The notes: a model not told the origin generated them from the letters alone. A stretch of DNA of 64,000 nucleotides from Bacteroidales bacterium UBA5382 (GCA_002409745.1 DHOU01000002.1:48416-112415), one strand, 5' to 3'; positions 17,503-27,061 are shown, counted from the stretch's first letter. Made by a program: numbers and translations.

Positions 17503-20500
17503 TTAGAAATCGACCGTCAATCCCATTGTATAAGTAGGAGTGTCAGACAATTGAATCTCGGTAAAACCGCCTTGAGAGGGAGTCTGCCCTTTTAATTTAC
17601 TATCGCAGAACGTGTATAAATTGGTTGCTCCTATGGTAAGAGCCAATCTATTTAACTTACCCCTATCCAAAATTCTTCTAGGAAATTCATAGGTTAGTGA
17701 GATATTGGATATTTTCAAATAGTCTGCGCTAACGACCCGTATATCGGAATAATCATACATTTCCCAAGGATTGTTCGCTATCTGCAAACCTATCCCTTGA
17801 AAAGAGGATCCTCCGCTCCAATGGTAAGAATAGTAAGAATATCCATACGACGACCACCCCATTACTGCTGGAACATTAGTTGTAGATTCATCTCCCGGTT
17901 TTTTCCATGCATCGAGCAGCTCTTTATTAATGTTCATTTCAGAAGAATATCCGTCAATAAAATCATCAAACAAACGGAACAACCGAGTCTTAGCTCCTAA
18001 ACTATAATACATACCTACATTTAATCTCCAGGATTTATAGACGAATGTGTTGTTGATACTTCCTGTAATATCAGGGGCTCGTCTGCCGCTAGGCGTTAAT
18101 ATACGTGTAAATGTATCGTATTTACCTAAGCCTGTTAACTCACTTTGACGATCTTCCCAATCATCAAATAAGGGACCTCCATCGGAGGGACTCAAGCCGA
18201 CAAATTTGTAAGAATAAAATGTTTCGACAGGTTGACCTTTAACAACGGCGGTTCCATTTAGGAAGTTAGATAGTTCATACGTTTCTTGTCCTGGAGCTGT
18301 TTTCATTTCATTCATGATTTTAGAAATAGAACCAGACAAAATCCAACGAAAATCTCTCAATTTAAGAGGAACCGCAGTGAGGTTAAAATTATATCCTTTA
18401 TTAATCACGGTTCCCGAATTGACAATATAAGAAGTATAACCATTGACGTCGGAAATAGGTTTATCCATAAAGGCATCGGTTGTATTTTTATAGTAATATT
18501 CCGTTCCCACCATAAATTGACCTCCGAATAAAGAGATATCTAGCCCAACATTAGTAGAACGAGTTTTTTCCCAATTCAAATCGGGATTGGCAAAACGATC
18601 AACCATAGATATCTGTTCGTTATAGTAACTGTTCATACTTCCTTTTTTAATGATTAACTCCGGACTTTGGCTATCGAGCATGTTTCCTTGTTCTCCATAA
18701 GAAACTTTTAAGTTTAGTTCGTTCAACCAATTGGAGTAATTTTCACGGTCGAGGAAGGTTTTAAGATTAGCCATACCCGAAACAGACCAGACAGGAAGTA
18801 ATTTTTCATTACTCCTACTACCAAATTGATTGGACCCATCATAACGGGTATTTGCATTTAATGTAAAGTAGTCTTTATAGCTATAGGTAGCTGTTGCATA
18901 TGCAGATAGCAGATTCGTCCTGGAGTCTTTAACTGTAGGCCGATTACTTAATACCCAGCTTATATATTCACTATATCCACTAGGTATATCAGACATGAAT
19001 TTTTTACCTCTATCTAAGTAATATCCCCGTTGTATATCCGAATATCCGGCATAACGATTGGAATTAGCCTCACCTCCTAAAGCAACATTAAAAAAGTGTT
19101 GCATGTCATCTCCTAAATATTTATTAATGTTAGACTGTATACGAGCAGTGTAACTCTTACCATTTACCGTATTTATAGAAAGTTCTCCACCATAGGGCAT
19201 TCGACTATCAGGTTCGGGAACTTCTCCGTATTCACTATTTCTTAGATTAGCCGCATAATATGTTTTTTCACCCCAATAACCTTCGATGTTGGAATTTGAT
19301 GTCGTACCAGAAACTGTAGCATTAAAAAATAACCAGTCTGCCATATTATATCTCAAGTTGGCTGTTACTGTAAATCCATTCGTTTGCTGTTTTTGATAAC
19401 TGTTTTCTAGTTCATTTAGGATATTGAAATTTTTGTAATTTTTTCGCGCAGCTTTTTTATAAAAAGCATAGGAATTATCCTCATTATAAGCGGAGATTGC
19501 ACGACTTGTATTATATGCGTAATCAATAGGATTCAGAGAACTCTGATTATATAAACGATCGTACAAATAACCATTCAGATTAAATTGAAGTTGTACTTTC
19601 TTACTTAAAGAAATATCTACTTTTGCTGAAGTAGTATACCTGTTATTAGTGTTTTTATTAATAACATCATCCTCATCGGTATAGCCTACTGAAACATAGT
19701 AACGAATCTTATCCGATCCTCCCGATACGTTTAAAGAATGATCTTGAGAAAACGAATCATTTGTCAGAAGATCGAACCAATTGGTATTTAGAGTTTGCAT
19801 TTTAGCCACCTCTTGCTGAAATTGATCCTGCGTATAAATTCCTTTATATAAATTTGACAGCGCATGTTCATAGCCCACTAAAGGCATTCCTGACGGATAA
19901 ATGTAATGTTTATTAACCAAATCTTGAGAAAAAAGAATTCGTTCCTTCGAATTCATCAGATTAATCTTTGAATCGGTATAACGAGGCCGTTGCCGAAAGG
20001 TAACTGTAGAAGAATAGGAAACCTGTGCTTTTCCTGAGCGTCCTTTTTTGGTTGTTATCACGATAACCCCATTAGCCGCACGCGTGCCGTATAAAGCGGT
20101 GGCCGCGGCATCTTTCAAAACGTCAAGCCTTTCAATGTCTTGTGGATTTAATCCGGAAATTGCATCCCCAATCCGGTTTACATAATCGGGATCATTCAAA
20201 ACATCCGGTGAAAGATTAACAGGATCGTTTACGATAATACCGTCGACAACCCATAAAGGTTCCCTGTTTCCTATGATCGTTGAAGTTCCCCGGATCCGTA
20301 GTCGTGGTGTCGCATTGATTTCCGAACTATTATTAAGCACAACCATATCGGGAATTTTGCCTTCTAACATTTGGGTTAAATTCGTTGCCCCTGGTATTAT
20401 CAAATCGTCCATATCTACAGAATATATAGAACTTGTCAATTTTCTACGGTCTAGCTGTTGATACCCTGTGATTACCACTTCTCCAATTTGACTAACATTT

Positions 20501-21069
20501 TCTTCCAGCACGATCTTCAATAACGATTGCCCTTTCCATTCAATTTGCTTCGTTTTCATTCCCAAAAAAGAGAAAACCAATACTATTGAATCTCTTATGG
20601 GAATGTTCAATAAGAAATCTCCTTTACTTCCTGTAACAACCCCCACCATTGTTCCTTTCAGTTTTACGGCTACACCCGGTAATGGATCACCTTTTTCGTC
20701 CCTCACAATTCCCGTTATTGAAACAATGTGTTCGGAACGTACGACCACTGTATTATCCGTAAATTCAAAAGTGACCTGCTTTTGGGAGAATAACCTATTT
20801 AACAGATCTTTTACTTTTTCATTCTTCGCTTCCACATCTAATCTTTCTATATCACTAAAATCTTTGTCGTTATAAATAAAGTTCAAGCCGGTTGATGCTT
20901 GAATTGCCTTAAATATCTCAACAACACTCTGGTTTTTAAGAGAAAGTGTCACTCTTTTTTCTTCCGGCCCGGTTTGCTTTTGGGCAAAAATCGAAGATGA
21001 TAACCCAAAAACAAACAAAAAGACAAATACACTAATTTTCTTCATAAAACGATTGTTTAACAATTTCAT
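17503..21069 (-). CDS. SusC/RagA-family TonB-dependent transporter with N-terminal STN domain
   Basis: A 1188-residue outer-membrane importer and signal transducer. Met9 (21045; MKKISVFVFLFVFG) is the likelier start, as it begins the signal peptide. An STN (secretin/TonB short N-terminal) domain at about 40-112 (VEIFKAIQASTGLNFIYND...VVVRSEH) makes it a FecA-type transducer able to signal to the FecR protein encoded just upstream. A CarboxypepD_reg-like domain (about 115-200), plug (about 205-335, LKDAAATALYGTRAANGVIVITTKKG) and a long barrel ending YTMGLTVDF follow. Substrate binding here should relieve FecR and release the ECF sigma factor, giving substrate-induced expression of the operon. 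Confidence 0.95.
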   Translation of the reverse strand: MKLLNNRFMKKISVFVFLFVFGLSSSIFAQKQTGPEEKRVTLSLKNQSVVEIFKAIQASTGLNFIYNDKDFSDIERLDVEAKNEKVKDLLNRLFSQKQVTFEFTDNTVVVRSEHIVSITGIVRDEKGDPLPGVAVKLKGTMVGVVTGSKGDFLLNIPIRDSIVLVFSFLGMKTKQIEWKGQSLLKIVLEENVSQIGEVVITGYQQLDRRKLTSSIYSVDMDDLIIPGATNLTQMLEGKIPDMVVLNNSSEINATPRLRIRGTSTIIGNREPLWVVDGIIVNDPVNLSPDVLNDPDYVNRIGDAISGLNPQDIERLDVLKDAAATALYGTRAANGVIVITTKKGRSGKAQVSYSSTVTFRQRPRYTDSKINLMNSKERILFSQDLVNKHYIYPSGMPLVGYEHALSNLYKGIYTQDQFQQEVAKMQTLNTNWFDLLTNDSFSQDHSLNVSGGSDKIRYYVSVGYTDEDDVINKNTNNRYTTSAKVDISLSKKVQLQFNLNGYLYDRLYNQSSLNPIDYAYNTSRAISAYNEDNSYAFYKKAARKNYKNFNILNELENSYQKQQTNGFTVTANLRYNMADWLFFNATVSGTTSNSNIEGYWGEKTYYAANLRNSEYGEVPEPDSRMPYGGELSINTVNGKSYTARIQSNINKYLGDDMQHFFNVALGGEANSNRYAGYSDIQRGYYLDRGKKFMSDIPSGYSEYISWVLSNRPTVKDSRTNLLSAYATATYSYKDYFTLNANTRYDGSNQFGSRSNEKLLPVWSVSGMANLKTFLDRENYSNWLNELNLKVSYGEQGNMLDSQSPELIIKKGSMNSYYNEQISMVDRFANPDLNWEKTRSTNVGLDISLFGGQFMVGTEYYYKNTTDAFMDKPISDVNGYTSYIVNSGTVINKGYNFNLTAVPLKLRDFRWILSGSISKIMNEMKTAPGQETYELSNFLNGTAVVKGQPVETFYSYKFVGLSPSDGGPLFDDWEDRQSELTGLGKYDTFTRILTPSGRRAPDITGSINNTFVYKSWRLNVGMYYSLGAKTRLFRLFDDFIDGYSSEMNINKELLDAWKKPGDESTTNVPAVMGWSSYGYSYYSYHWSGGSSFQGIGLQIANNPWEMYDYSDIRVVSADYLKISNISLTYEFPRRILDRGKLNRLALTIGATNLYTFCDSKLKGQTPSQGGFTEIQLSDTPTYTMGLTVDF

Positions 21070-21178
21070 CTTTGTTGTCGTTGCTTAATATAAATTATTC
21101 GTTATACGATTTCAATATCCTATAGATACGTTTACAAGAATTGATAACCTTACATTTTCTTAATAGATGTCAGAGTTG

Positions 21179-21195
21179 CCTAATATATTATTAGG
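21179..21195. promoter_or_regulatory. 17-bp AT-rich palindrome upstream of the STN-type susC
   Basis: CCTAATATATTATTAGG (arms CCTAAT/ATTAGG) sits in the 258-bp gap between fecR and susC, about 110 bp before the susC start. It could be part of the ECF sigma-dependent control region or an unrelated dyad. No promoter consensus for this ECF group can be asserted from one site. Confidence 0.25.
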
Positions 21196-21327
21196 ACGAA
21201 ATTACTCTCCGAAAAGGTTTACAAAAAGAGGAAATATTTACTTTTTAGGCAACGAAATTTCTGAAAAAACACATAATTTGCTTACCGGAAGATACCATAT
21301 ATGGAGCGGACTATACTAAATAGTATT

Positions 21328-22491
21328 TTAAATAGTTCGGCCTTTGACGATGAGAGTCTTATTTTTTAACTCTATATTTAAATAATTTGTTTGTTCGATT
21401 AATTGGATCAGATTGGCAATAGGGAGATTCCGAGAAAGGCTACCGGTAAATATTTCGTTGTCAGCCTCATTCGTTTGGTAATCAATAGTCAAGTCATACC
21501 AAATAGCCAATTCATTCAAGATATCCGACAAGGAAGAGCTTTCGAATAGATAATCTCCTGTTTTCCAACCTATATAGCATCGAATATCTTTATTACTGAT
21601 ATCCACTATTCCATCAATTGGATCCAAAATAGCGGTAAATCCGGGATGTAATTGTATAGGTTCTATTTTGTCGGATTTTACAATAACGGATCCTCGAACA
21701 AGGGTTGTTTTAATAGATTCCGGATTGCGGGAGTTCACATTAAATTCGGTTCCCACAACTTCGACCTCAGTTGAGCCGGAGCACACGATAAAAGGTTTGT
21801 TCCCATTTTTCACAACCTCAAAATAAGCTTCACCTTCAAGATAAACTCTCCGCTCTTTTTCATTAAAAAAGGAGGGATATTTCAATCGTGAGTCCGAATT
21901 AAGATGTACTTTTGTTCCATCGCTCAAGGTAATATGAAATTCGGCTCCCCGTTCGACGACGAGTGTATTTAACGCCGATTCTTTATTGAATATATCCTTT
22001 TTCGAATAGGTCAAGCCTTTTTTATCCTCGTTAAGTGCAAAGGCTTGAGTTGCCGACGATTTCCTCGACTCCATTTCTTCTAAAGACAGTTGCTCCCCTT
22101 TTGCCGTAATTAATCGTACCCGTTTATTGGAAACTTTATGCTTCTTTTCAATAGGAAGCGACCTTTCTTGTTCAATATCAATACTCCGCTCTGTGGAATC
22201 AATAACCGAGGAAGATAGGAGGGCTTCTTTTTCTCCTTTTTCTATAAAAAAATGAATGCTTACAATAAGTAAAACCAATGACGCTGCTACTGTTACTCTA
22301 AAAAGGACTTTTAAAGGTAACGATTTAGATTTTTTTTCTTTCTGTGAAGATTGAGCCATGTTCCTTTTTAAGTTTTCAAAATAAATCCGATGCCTTTCAT
22401 CAGCAGCCAACCAATTTTGAAACATGACTTCTTCATTTTCATCAAGGCTATCACTTATTTTTTTTAGAAGGATACCAATATCTATTTTCAT
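21328..22491 (-). CDS. FecR-family anti-sigma factor
   Basis: A 387-residue inner-membrane regulator. Residues 1-60 are cytoplasmic and helical (DUF4880-like, sigma-binding). One transmembrane helix lies at about 64-84 (VLFRVTVAASLVLLIVSIHFFI). The periplasmic FecR domain (about 175-275) carries VERGAEFHITLSDGTKVHLNSDSRLKYPSFF, then RRVYLEGEAYFEVVKNGNKPFIV and VEVVGTEFNVN. A C-terminal STN-like DUF4974 domain is at about 310-385. It should hold the ECF sigma factor encoded 27 bp upstream inactive until the STN-domain transporter signals. The periplasmic stretch between helix and FecR domain (about 90-170) is longer than usual and highly charged. Confidence 0.93.
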   Translation of the reverse strand: MKIDIGILLKKISDSLDENEEVMFQNWLAADERHRIYFENLKRNMAQSSQKEKKSKSLPLKVLFRVTVAASLVLLIVSIHFFIEKGEKEALLSSSVIDSTERSIDIEQERSLPIEKKHKVSNKRVRLITAKGEQLSLEEMESRKSSATQAFALNEDKKGLTYSKKDIFNKESALNTLVVERGAEFHITLSDGTKVHLNSDSRLKYPSFFNEKERRVYLEGEAYFEVVKNGNKPFIVCSGSTEVEVVGTEFNVNSRNPESIKTTLVRGSVIVKSDKIEPIQLHPGFTAILDPIDGIVDISNKDIRCYIGWKTGDYLFESSSLSDILNELAIWYDLTIDYQTNEADNEIFTGSLSRNLPIANLIQLIEQTNYLNIELKNKTLIVKGRTI

Positions 22492-22518
22492 TCCTGTTTA
22501 GATTAAAAGAAAAAAGCC

Positions 22519-23097
22519 TCATATTTTTTTAGAAATCCAATCGTATAAAGTACCCCCCTCAGGCACATCGCTTTTCATCTTTAATATACCTCTATGAATT
22601 TGGACTTTAATCGTATTCTTAGATAAGGACAATTTTTTTGATATTTCTTCTATTTTATATCCGTCTAAAAACCTGAGTTTACAAATTCGCTTACATGATT
22701 TTGGGAGCGCTTCCAGTAATTGATTGACGACTACACTCAATTCTTCCGTATCGGAATCGTCATCTTCAATTAATTCCATTTCTCTTTGATACAAAATCTT
22801 ATGGGTATCTTCAATATCCAATTGTCTTAAATAACTCATACTCCTATTGCGAACTGAAACACGAAGATAACCTTTTAAATTGTCTACACCGCTTATTTTT
22901 TCAATATTCTGGAATAAATAGATAAATGTCTCCTGTACGATATCATCGGCGACATCCATGTCCAACACATAATTGAAAGCAACTGCTGTCAAATACTTGT
23001 AATGCTCATTAAATACTTTAATGTATATCGATTCATTACGCCGTTTTATACGTTTTGCAAACCTACCTTCTTCTTCTAAATCAATCTCTAATGCCAT
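22519..23097 (-). CDS. ECF-type RNA polymerase sigma factor (FecI-like)
   Basis: A 192-residue sigma-70 family factor of the Bacteroidota FecI-like group. Region 2 (about 25-95) contains YKYLTAVAFNYVLDMDVADDIVQETFIYLFQNIEKI. Region 4 (about 125-180) contains LPKSCKRICKLRFLDGYKIEEISKKLSLSKNTIKVQIHRGILKMK, with the expected HTH. It is the first gene of the operon sigma - fecR - susC(STN) - susD - three lipoproteins and has its own -7 element upstream, which would give a basal supply of sigma and anti-sigma. Confidence 0.94.
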   Translation of the reverse strand: MALEIDLEEEGRFAKRIKRRNESIYIKVFNEHYKYLTAVAFNYVLDMDVADDIVQETFIYLFQNIEKISGVDNLKGYLRVSVRNRSMSYLRQLDIEDTHKILYQREMELIEDDDSDTEELSVVVNQLLEALPKSCKRICKLRFLDGYKIEEISKKLSLSKNTIKVQIHRGILKMKSDVPEGGTLYDWISKKI

Positions 23098-23144
23098 TCG
23101 AAAATATTGATTAAATTACTTATAAGCAATACCATTTGAACTGT

Positions 23145-23152
23145 CAAAAATA
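23145..23152 (-). promoter_or_regulatory. -7 element (TATTTTTG) of the ECF sigma gene
   Basis: The minus strand reads TATTTTTG, a consensus -7 box, about 48 bp before the sigma ATG at 23097. Confidence 0.5.
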
Positions 23153-23554
23153 TGAACAGGATGCATTGTTTTTAAGTCGTTCTATTTTATTATATATAAA
23201 GAGTAATATCGGTAAACTATTATAATCTCCCGGCCTTGATAACTTAAAGCTCCTTTTTTCGAGATTTATTTTCTTTAAATAGTAATACTTATTTTTTAAG
23301 CATTCAAAAACACAAAGATATATTTTAGTTGCAATATAACAGTACCGCAATTATGGTATTTTAATTCAAAAACAAGCTTAAAAAGCACACTTTAATGCTT
23401 TATTTAAAATAAAGTTTGTATTTTTATTTTTGAAAGGCTTTTTATCAAAAAGAAGATACGGATAAGCATTATTCATTTTTTCACAATTCCTCCCACTATG
23501 GTCCGATCATATCGGGTGAGAGAATGTATAACTACCGGCTGAAAAAATACCGCG

Positions 23555-23785
23555 GGTACTTTCGAAATAATAGAAGGGTCGTCCGAAATGAGTGTCGGTA
23601 GGTTAAAAACGATAGAAGAGATGTCAAAAATACTCCCGAGGATCTAAAAAATGCTTTCCGGTACTCCAAAAACGTCACAAAGGACTTCGGAAATGACGGA
23701 CGGTACGTCAAAAAAGGCGCCCGGTACTCCCGAAATAGTTCCCGGCAATTCAAATAGCCATCCGGGTACTTCCAATGAATCACAA
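23555..23785. repeat. Degenerate 21-bp tandem repeat, 11 units
   Basis: Eleven consecutive 21-bp units without phase slips fill 231 bp. Best units: 23660-23680, 23681-23701, 23702-23722 and 23723-23743. In triplets the consensus is GGT-ACT-TCN-GAA-ATG-NNN-CCN. Because 21 is a multiple of three, long frames stay open on both strands with a 7-residue period (for example GTPEIVP, GTSKKAP on the plus strand), but a TAA interrupts unit 5. Periodicity fades after 23785, where the array meets the 3' end of the glycosyltransferase gene. The rest of the 786-bp gap (23098-23554) is AT-rich and shows nothing else. Confidence 0.85.
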
Positions 23786-23883
23786 CGGCTGCCGGATGCA
23801 GCACAAGATAATCTCAAAACAGGCAAACGCAGGATAAATGACATTAAAAGCAGTGTACCCGCCGCATCACGTTTACAAAAATC

Positions 23884-24624
23884 CTACGAAAACAACCGCG
23901 ACTTCATCAATCCCCACTTGCACAAGCGGTACTTGACGGCCACGTCCAGCACACCGAAGCCATACTTGGTACTGCGTCGCAAGTTGATAGACGAAGCTTC
24001 CTTAAAATACTTCGTCGGACAGGTCATCTCACCGATTTCATAGCCCGAGTAGAATATTTGCGCCAGCATCTCGTTGTCGAAGATAAAATCGTCCGAGTTG
24101 GCATTGTAGTTAATCCGCCGCAGCACGTCGGCCGAAAAAGCACGGAAGCCCGTGTGATATTCCGACAGTTTTTGGTTGAGCAGCAGATTCTCGAAGAAAG
24201 TCAGAAACCGGTTCGAAATATATTTAATGAGAGGCATCCCCCCACGTAACGCGCCCTTGCCCAAGATGCGCGAAGCCAACGCCACCGGATAAACGTTGTT
24301 GGCCAGCATGTAAGCCATGGAATGAATTAACAGGGGCGTGTATTGGTAGTCGGGATGCACCATCACAACGATATCGGCGCCCAGTTCCAATGCTCGGTTA
24401 TAACACGATTTCTGATTCCCTCCGTATCCCTTGTTTTTTTGATGGATAATCACTTCTCTGATACCCAATTCGCGCGCTTTTTGCACTGTTTGGTCCTTAC
24501 TGAAGTCATCCGTCAGGATCACGTCATCGACAATATCGAAAGGAATCTCATTATACGTTTGTTCCAATGTCTTTTCGGCATTGTAAGCCGGCATGACCAC
24601 CACGATTTTCTTTCCGTTTATCAT
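23884..24624 (-). CDS. Family 2 glycosyltransferase (polyprenyl-phosphate sugar synthase type)
   Basis: A 246-residue GT-A fold enzyme without a C-terminal membrane domain, close to DPM1-like dolichyl/undecaprenyl-phosphate glycosyltransferases. Key regions: KIVVVMPAYNAEKTL (nucleotide binding), VILTDDFSKDQT, NKGYGGNQKSCYNRALELGADIVVMVHPDYQYTP (the DxD position is replaced by HPDYQ, as is common in this subgroup), and SEYHTGFRAFSADVL. It likely loads a sugar onto undecaprenyl phosphate for the GT39 enzyme encoded two genes upstream. It is the last gene of a three-gene operon, 6 bp after the PAP2 gene. Its 3' end abuts the 21-bp repeat array. Confidence 0.88.
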   Translation of the reverse strand: MINGKKIVVVMPAYNAEKTLEQTYNEIPFDIVDDVILTDDFSKDQTVQKARELGIREVIIHQKNKGYGGNQKSCYNRALELGADIVVMVHPDYQYTPLLIHSMAYMLANNVYPVALASRILGKGALRGGMPLIKYISNRFLTFFENLLLNQKLSEYHTGFRAFSADVLRRINYNANSDDFIFDNEMLAQIFYSGYEIGEMTCPTKYFKEASSINLRRSTKYGFGVLDVAVKYRLCKWGLMKSRLFS

Positions 24625-24630
24625 GTTCTG

Positions 24631-25302
24631 TTAGTTTTGATGATTTTCGGTTCTTCTCACCACACTGCGCAACGATTCATCCGCCCAACCGCCGGGCACA
24701 TTCATTTTCCGGAACATCGGATAAAGCGCCAGGGCGCAAGTGAAGCCCACAAACGATCCGGCGAGCACATCTTCGGCAAAATGCTGCGACAGATAGATGC
24801 GCGAATATCCCGCCAACACTGCCAACACAATGCATAGCATCGACACGTATTTATTGTTCGCCATTAACGCGATGCACGCCATCATGGCAAAAGCCGCCGT
24901 GGTATGCCCCGAAGGGAAACTGTTCCACGCATGCACCCCTACTCCCTCGACCTGATGCAATACCACATCGGGGAAGTTGTCCGAAAAGTATGTTTTGGGG
25001 CGCGGAATACTAAATATCCGCTTCAACCCGTTCGTAATCAATGCGCCGATCAACAAAGATCCCAATAAGTACAACGAAGTCCTGAAACGATATAGAAGAA
25101 GTACACCCACCATCACATACGGTATGCTGGCCCCCATCTCGGTAAAATAGCGGAAAAACAAATCCATGGCCGGCGAGTAGTTCGCGGTGAGCGCCATGTG
25201 TAATTCCGATTTGCTGTAAGCCAGTGTCAGAGCGAGCACTCCGAAAAAGAACAGAGCATAGGGAATACCGAAATAAAGAAAGTTCTTGTCGTTTTGTCTC
25301 AT
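24631..25302 (-). CDS. PAP2-superfamily membrane phosphatase
   Basis: A 223-residue, six-helix integral membrane enzyme with the three acid-phosphatase motifs: KRIFSIPRP (about 97), PSGHTTAAF (about 127-137) and SRIYLSQHFAEDVLAG (about 168-183). Homologues dephosphorylate undecaprenyl pyrophosphate (PgpB/BacA-like) or lipid A (LpxE/LpxF-like). Between a GT39 and a polyprenyl-sugar synthase it may recycle the lipid carrier or trim lipid A phosphate before glycosylation. Sequence alone does not separate these. Confidence 0.9.
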   Translation of the reverse strand: MRQNDKNFLYFGIPYALFFFGVLALTLAYSKSELHMALTANYSPAMDLFFRYFTEMGASIPYVMVGVLLLYRFRTSLYLLGSLLIGALITNGLKRIFSIPRPKTYFSDNFPDVVLHQVEGVGVHAWNSFPSGHTTAAFAMMACIALMANNKYVSMLCIVLAVLAGYSRIYLSQHFAEDVLAGSFVGFTCALALYPMFRKMNVPGGWADESLRSVVRRTENHQN

Positions 25303-25313
25303 CGAATAAAAAT

Positions 25314-26954
25314 CTATTTGGGATAACGGGCGTAAAAGGCGAATCCGTTTTTATCATACAGCTTCATCGCATCGACCGTTTGCGACACAAAACCGTCCAC
25401 TTCACGCTTCTGATTCCTCAGCACGAAATACGCCGGCTTGTCGATTGCCCCGCGTTGCAGGAATTCGCGGTCGGTATTGGTGTTTTGGGGTTGCCGGTCG
25501 CTGTAAAAATAATGCGCATAGCTCTTATGCAGCGGCAAAATATAACAATCTTCGCCGCGTTTGCTCTGATAAAATTCGATGGCCGCATGCTGGCTGTACT
25601 TCTCCACTTGCGGGGTGATAAAAAACACGCCGCCATAGATGAAAACCAAGCATCCCGCCAATAAGGTAAAGATCGCCTTCGGCCGGTTCCTCAGGAATAC
25701 TGCAAAAAGAATGACGGCGGCTATCAGCACAACTCCAAAGAGCCATTCAAAACCAATCCAGCTCGACATAGCCTGCAGGTTGCCCCGCGTAAATTCGTCC
25801 CCGATATACGGAATGAGTAGGCTTTTCCATGCGTCGATAAAAGGAATGGCGAAAGCAGCCAATCCGACAACGATTCCTACGATCATCAAGGGGATAATAA
25901 TTTCTTTTCCTATTTTCACATCGCCATTCGTCCATTTATCGATATACCACGCCGCCAAAAACGTAATGGGAAAGTAGCACATCGACGAATAATGCACAAT
26001 TTTCGTCTGCACGATACTGAAGAGAATGAGTACCACCCACAACGTAATCATCATCCAACGGAAAAAGTGCGCCATACCGGTATTCTCTTCGATGCGCAGA
26101 ACACCTTTTCGGAAAGTCGCCACGGCAAAGATCGATGCCGGAAATACGCCAAAAAAGAGGATAATAAAATGATAGAAGGGGAAGCCGCCATGCCCCGCAT
26201 CTTCGGTGCGGAACAAGCGTATTTGATACACAATAAAGTCTTGGATGATGGAAAGGTGACCGTTCGCTATTTGCAAGATAAACCATAGCCCGCCCACAAT
26301 GGCGAAGACGCCGATAAACGCCAGCACATGCTTCCAGCGGAAGTCGATCCGGAAGCGGCGCAGCACGAGGAACACAAAGAAGCACAAGGCGAAAATCAAA
26401 AATCCTACCGGCCCTTTCGTCAGTGTGGCCAGTCCCAGAAAAAACGCCGACAGTACCGCGTGAAGACCTTGCCGGTCATTATGTTCCGGCAAAGTGTAGC
26501 GGATCATGAAATAAATTCCTAGGAAGATAAACAAGTTGAACCACGGGTCGATAATGCCCGATTTAAAATAGAAGAACGGCAGGAACGAACAGGCATACAA
26601 TAAGCTCCAAAGCAGGCCGAACGACTCGTCACGCAACCGTTTACCGATAAAGAACAGCACCAGCAGAGTGATGATGCCCGCCAAGGCATTCGGAAAACGG
26701 GCGGCGAATTCATTCACGCCGAACAGTTTCATGGAAAACGCCTGCATCCAGATAAAGAGCGGCGGTTTCTCCCAAAATGTTTCGAAGTTGATCTGCACGT
26801 CCAAATAATCTCCGCTCACCAGCATCTCACGAGCCGACTCGGCAAAGTTAATTTCGTCCCAATCGAACAAATGTACACGGCCAAGACCCGTCGTGAAGAG
26901 TAAGGCTCCTATCACGACGATCCAAACCGAAAAAACGACCGAATTCCTCTTCAT
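25314..26954 (-). CDS. GT39/ArnT-like membrane glycosyltransferase
   Basis: A 546-residue polytopic protein of the PMT/ArnT family, which transfers a sugar from polyprenyl phosphate to lipid A or another exported acceptor. The first periplasmic loop has the catalytic acidic pair and signature HLFDWDEINFAESAREMLVSGDY, then FWEKPPLFIWMQAFSMKLFGVNEFAARFPNALAG. About twelve hydrophobic segments run to residue 460, and a soluble C-terminal domain follows. It heads the operon GT39 - PAP2 - GT2 with its own promoter (26994-27001). The donor could be the product of the GT2 enzyme. Confidence 0.9.
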   Translation of the reverse strand: MKRNSVVFSVWIVVIGALLFTTGLGRVHLFDWDEINFAESAREMLVSGDYLDVQINFETFWEKPPLFIWMQAFSMKLFGVNEFAARFPNALAGIITLLVLFFIGKRLRDESFGLLWSLLYACSFLPFFYFKSGIIDPWFNLFIFLGIYFMIRYTLPEHNDRQGLHAVLSAFFLGLATLTKGPVGFLIFALCFFVFLVLRRFRIDFRWKHVLAFIGVFAIVGGLWFILQIANGHLSIIQDFIVYQIRLFRTEDAGHGGFPFYHFIILFFGVFPASIFAVATFRKGVLRIEENTGMAHFFRWMMITLWVVLILFSIVQTKIVHYSSMCYFPITFLAAWYIDKWTNGDVKIGKEIIIPLMIVGIVVGLAAFAIPFIDAWKSLLIPYIGDEFTRGNLQAMSSWIGFEWLFGVVLIAAVILFAVFLRNRPKAIFTLLAGCLVFIYGGVFFITPQVEKYSQHAAIEFYQSKRGEDCYILPLHKSYAHYFYSDRQPQNTNTDREFLQRGAIDKPAYFVLRNQKREVDGFVSQTVDAMKLYDKNGFAFYARYPK

Positions 26955-26993
26955 ATTTTTTGTGTGTCCCTGAATTTGCGGTACAAAAGTACG

Positions 26994-27001
26994 ATTTTAT
27001 T
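26994..27001 (-). promoter_or_regulatory. -7 element (TACTTTTG) of the GT39-PAP2-GT2 operon
   Basis: Consensus -7 box on the minus strand, about 40 bp upstream of the GT39 ATG and inside the small dyad GTACAAAAGTAC. Confidence 0.5.
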
Positions 27002-27061
27002 TTGAAATCAAGAACAAAGAGGAAAGACAAGAGACGAAAGATACGTATCCCGCTCCGTGTT

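Noticed and set aside
23144..23350. 68-codon minus-strand frame upstream of the ECF sigma gene
   Set aside because: AT-rich, low complexity, no ribosome-binding site, and it overlaps the sigma promoter.
23555..23785. CRISPR array
   Set aside because: Repeats are contiguous 21-bp units without spacers, and no cas genes are present. The same applies to the 42-bp array at 56.7 kb.
23651..24043. 130-codon plus-strand frame with 7-residue repeats
   Set aside because: Product of the 21-bp periodicity running into the antisense of the GT2 gene; upstream units contain a stop and there is no ribosome-binding site.
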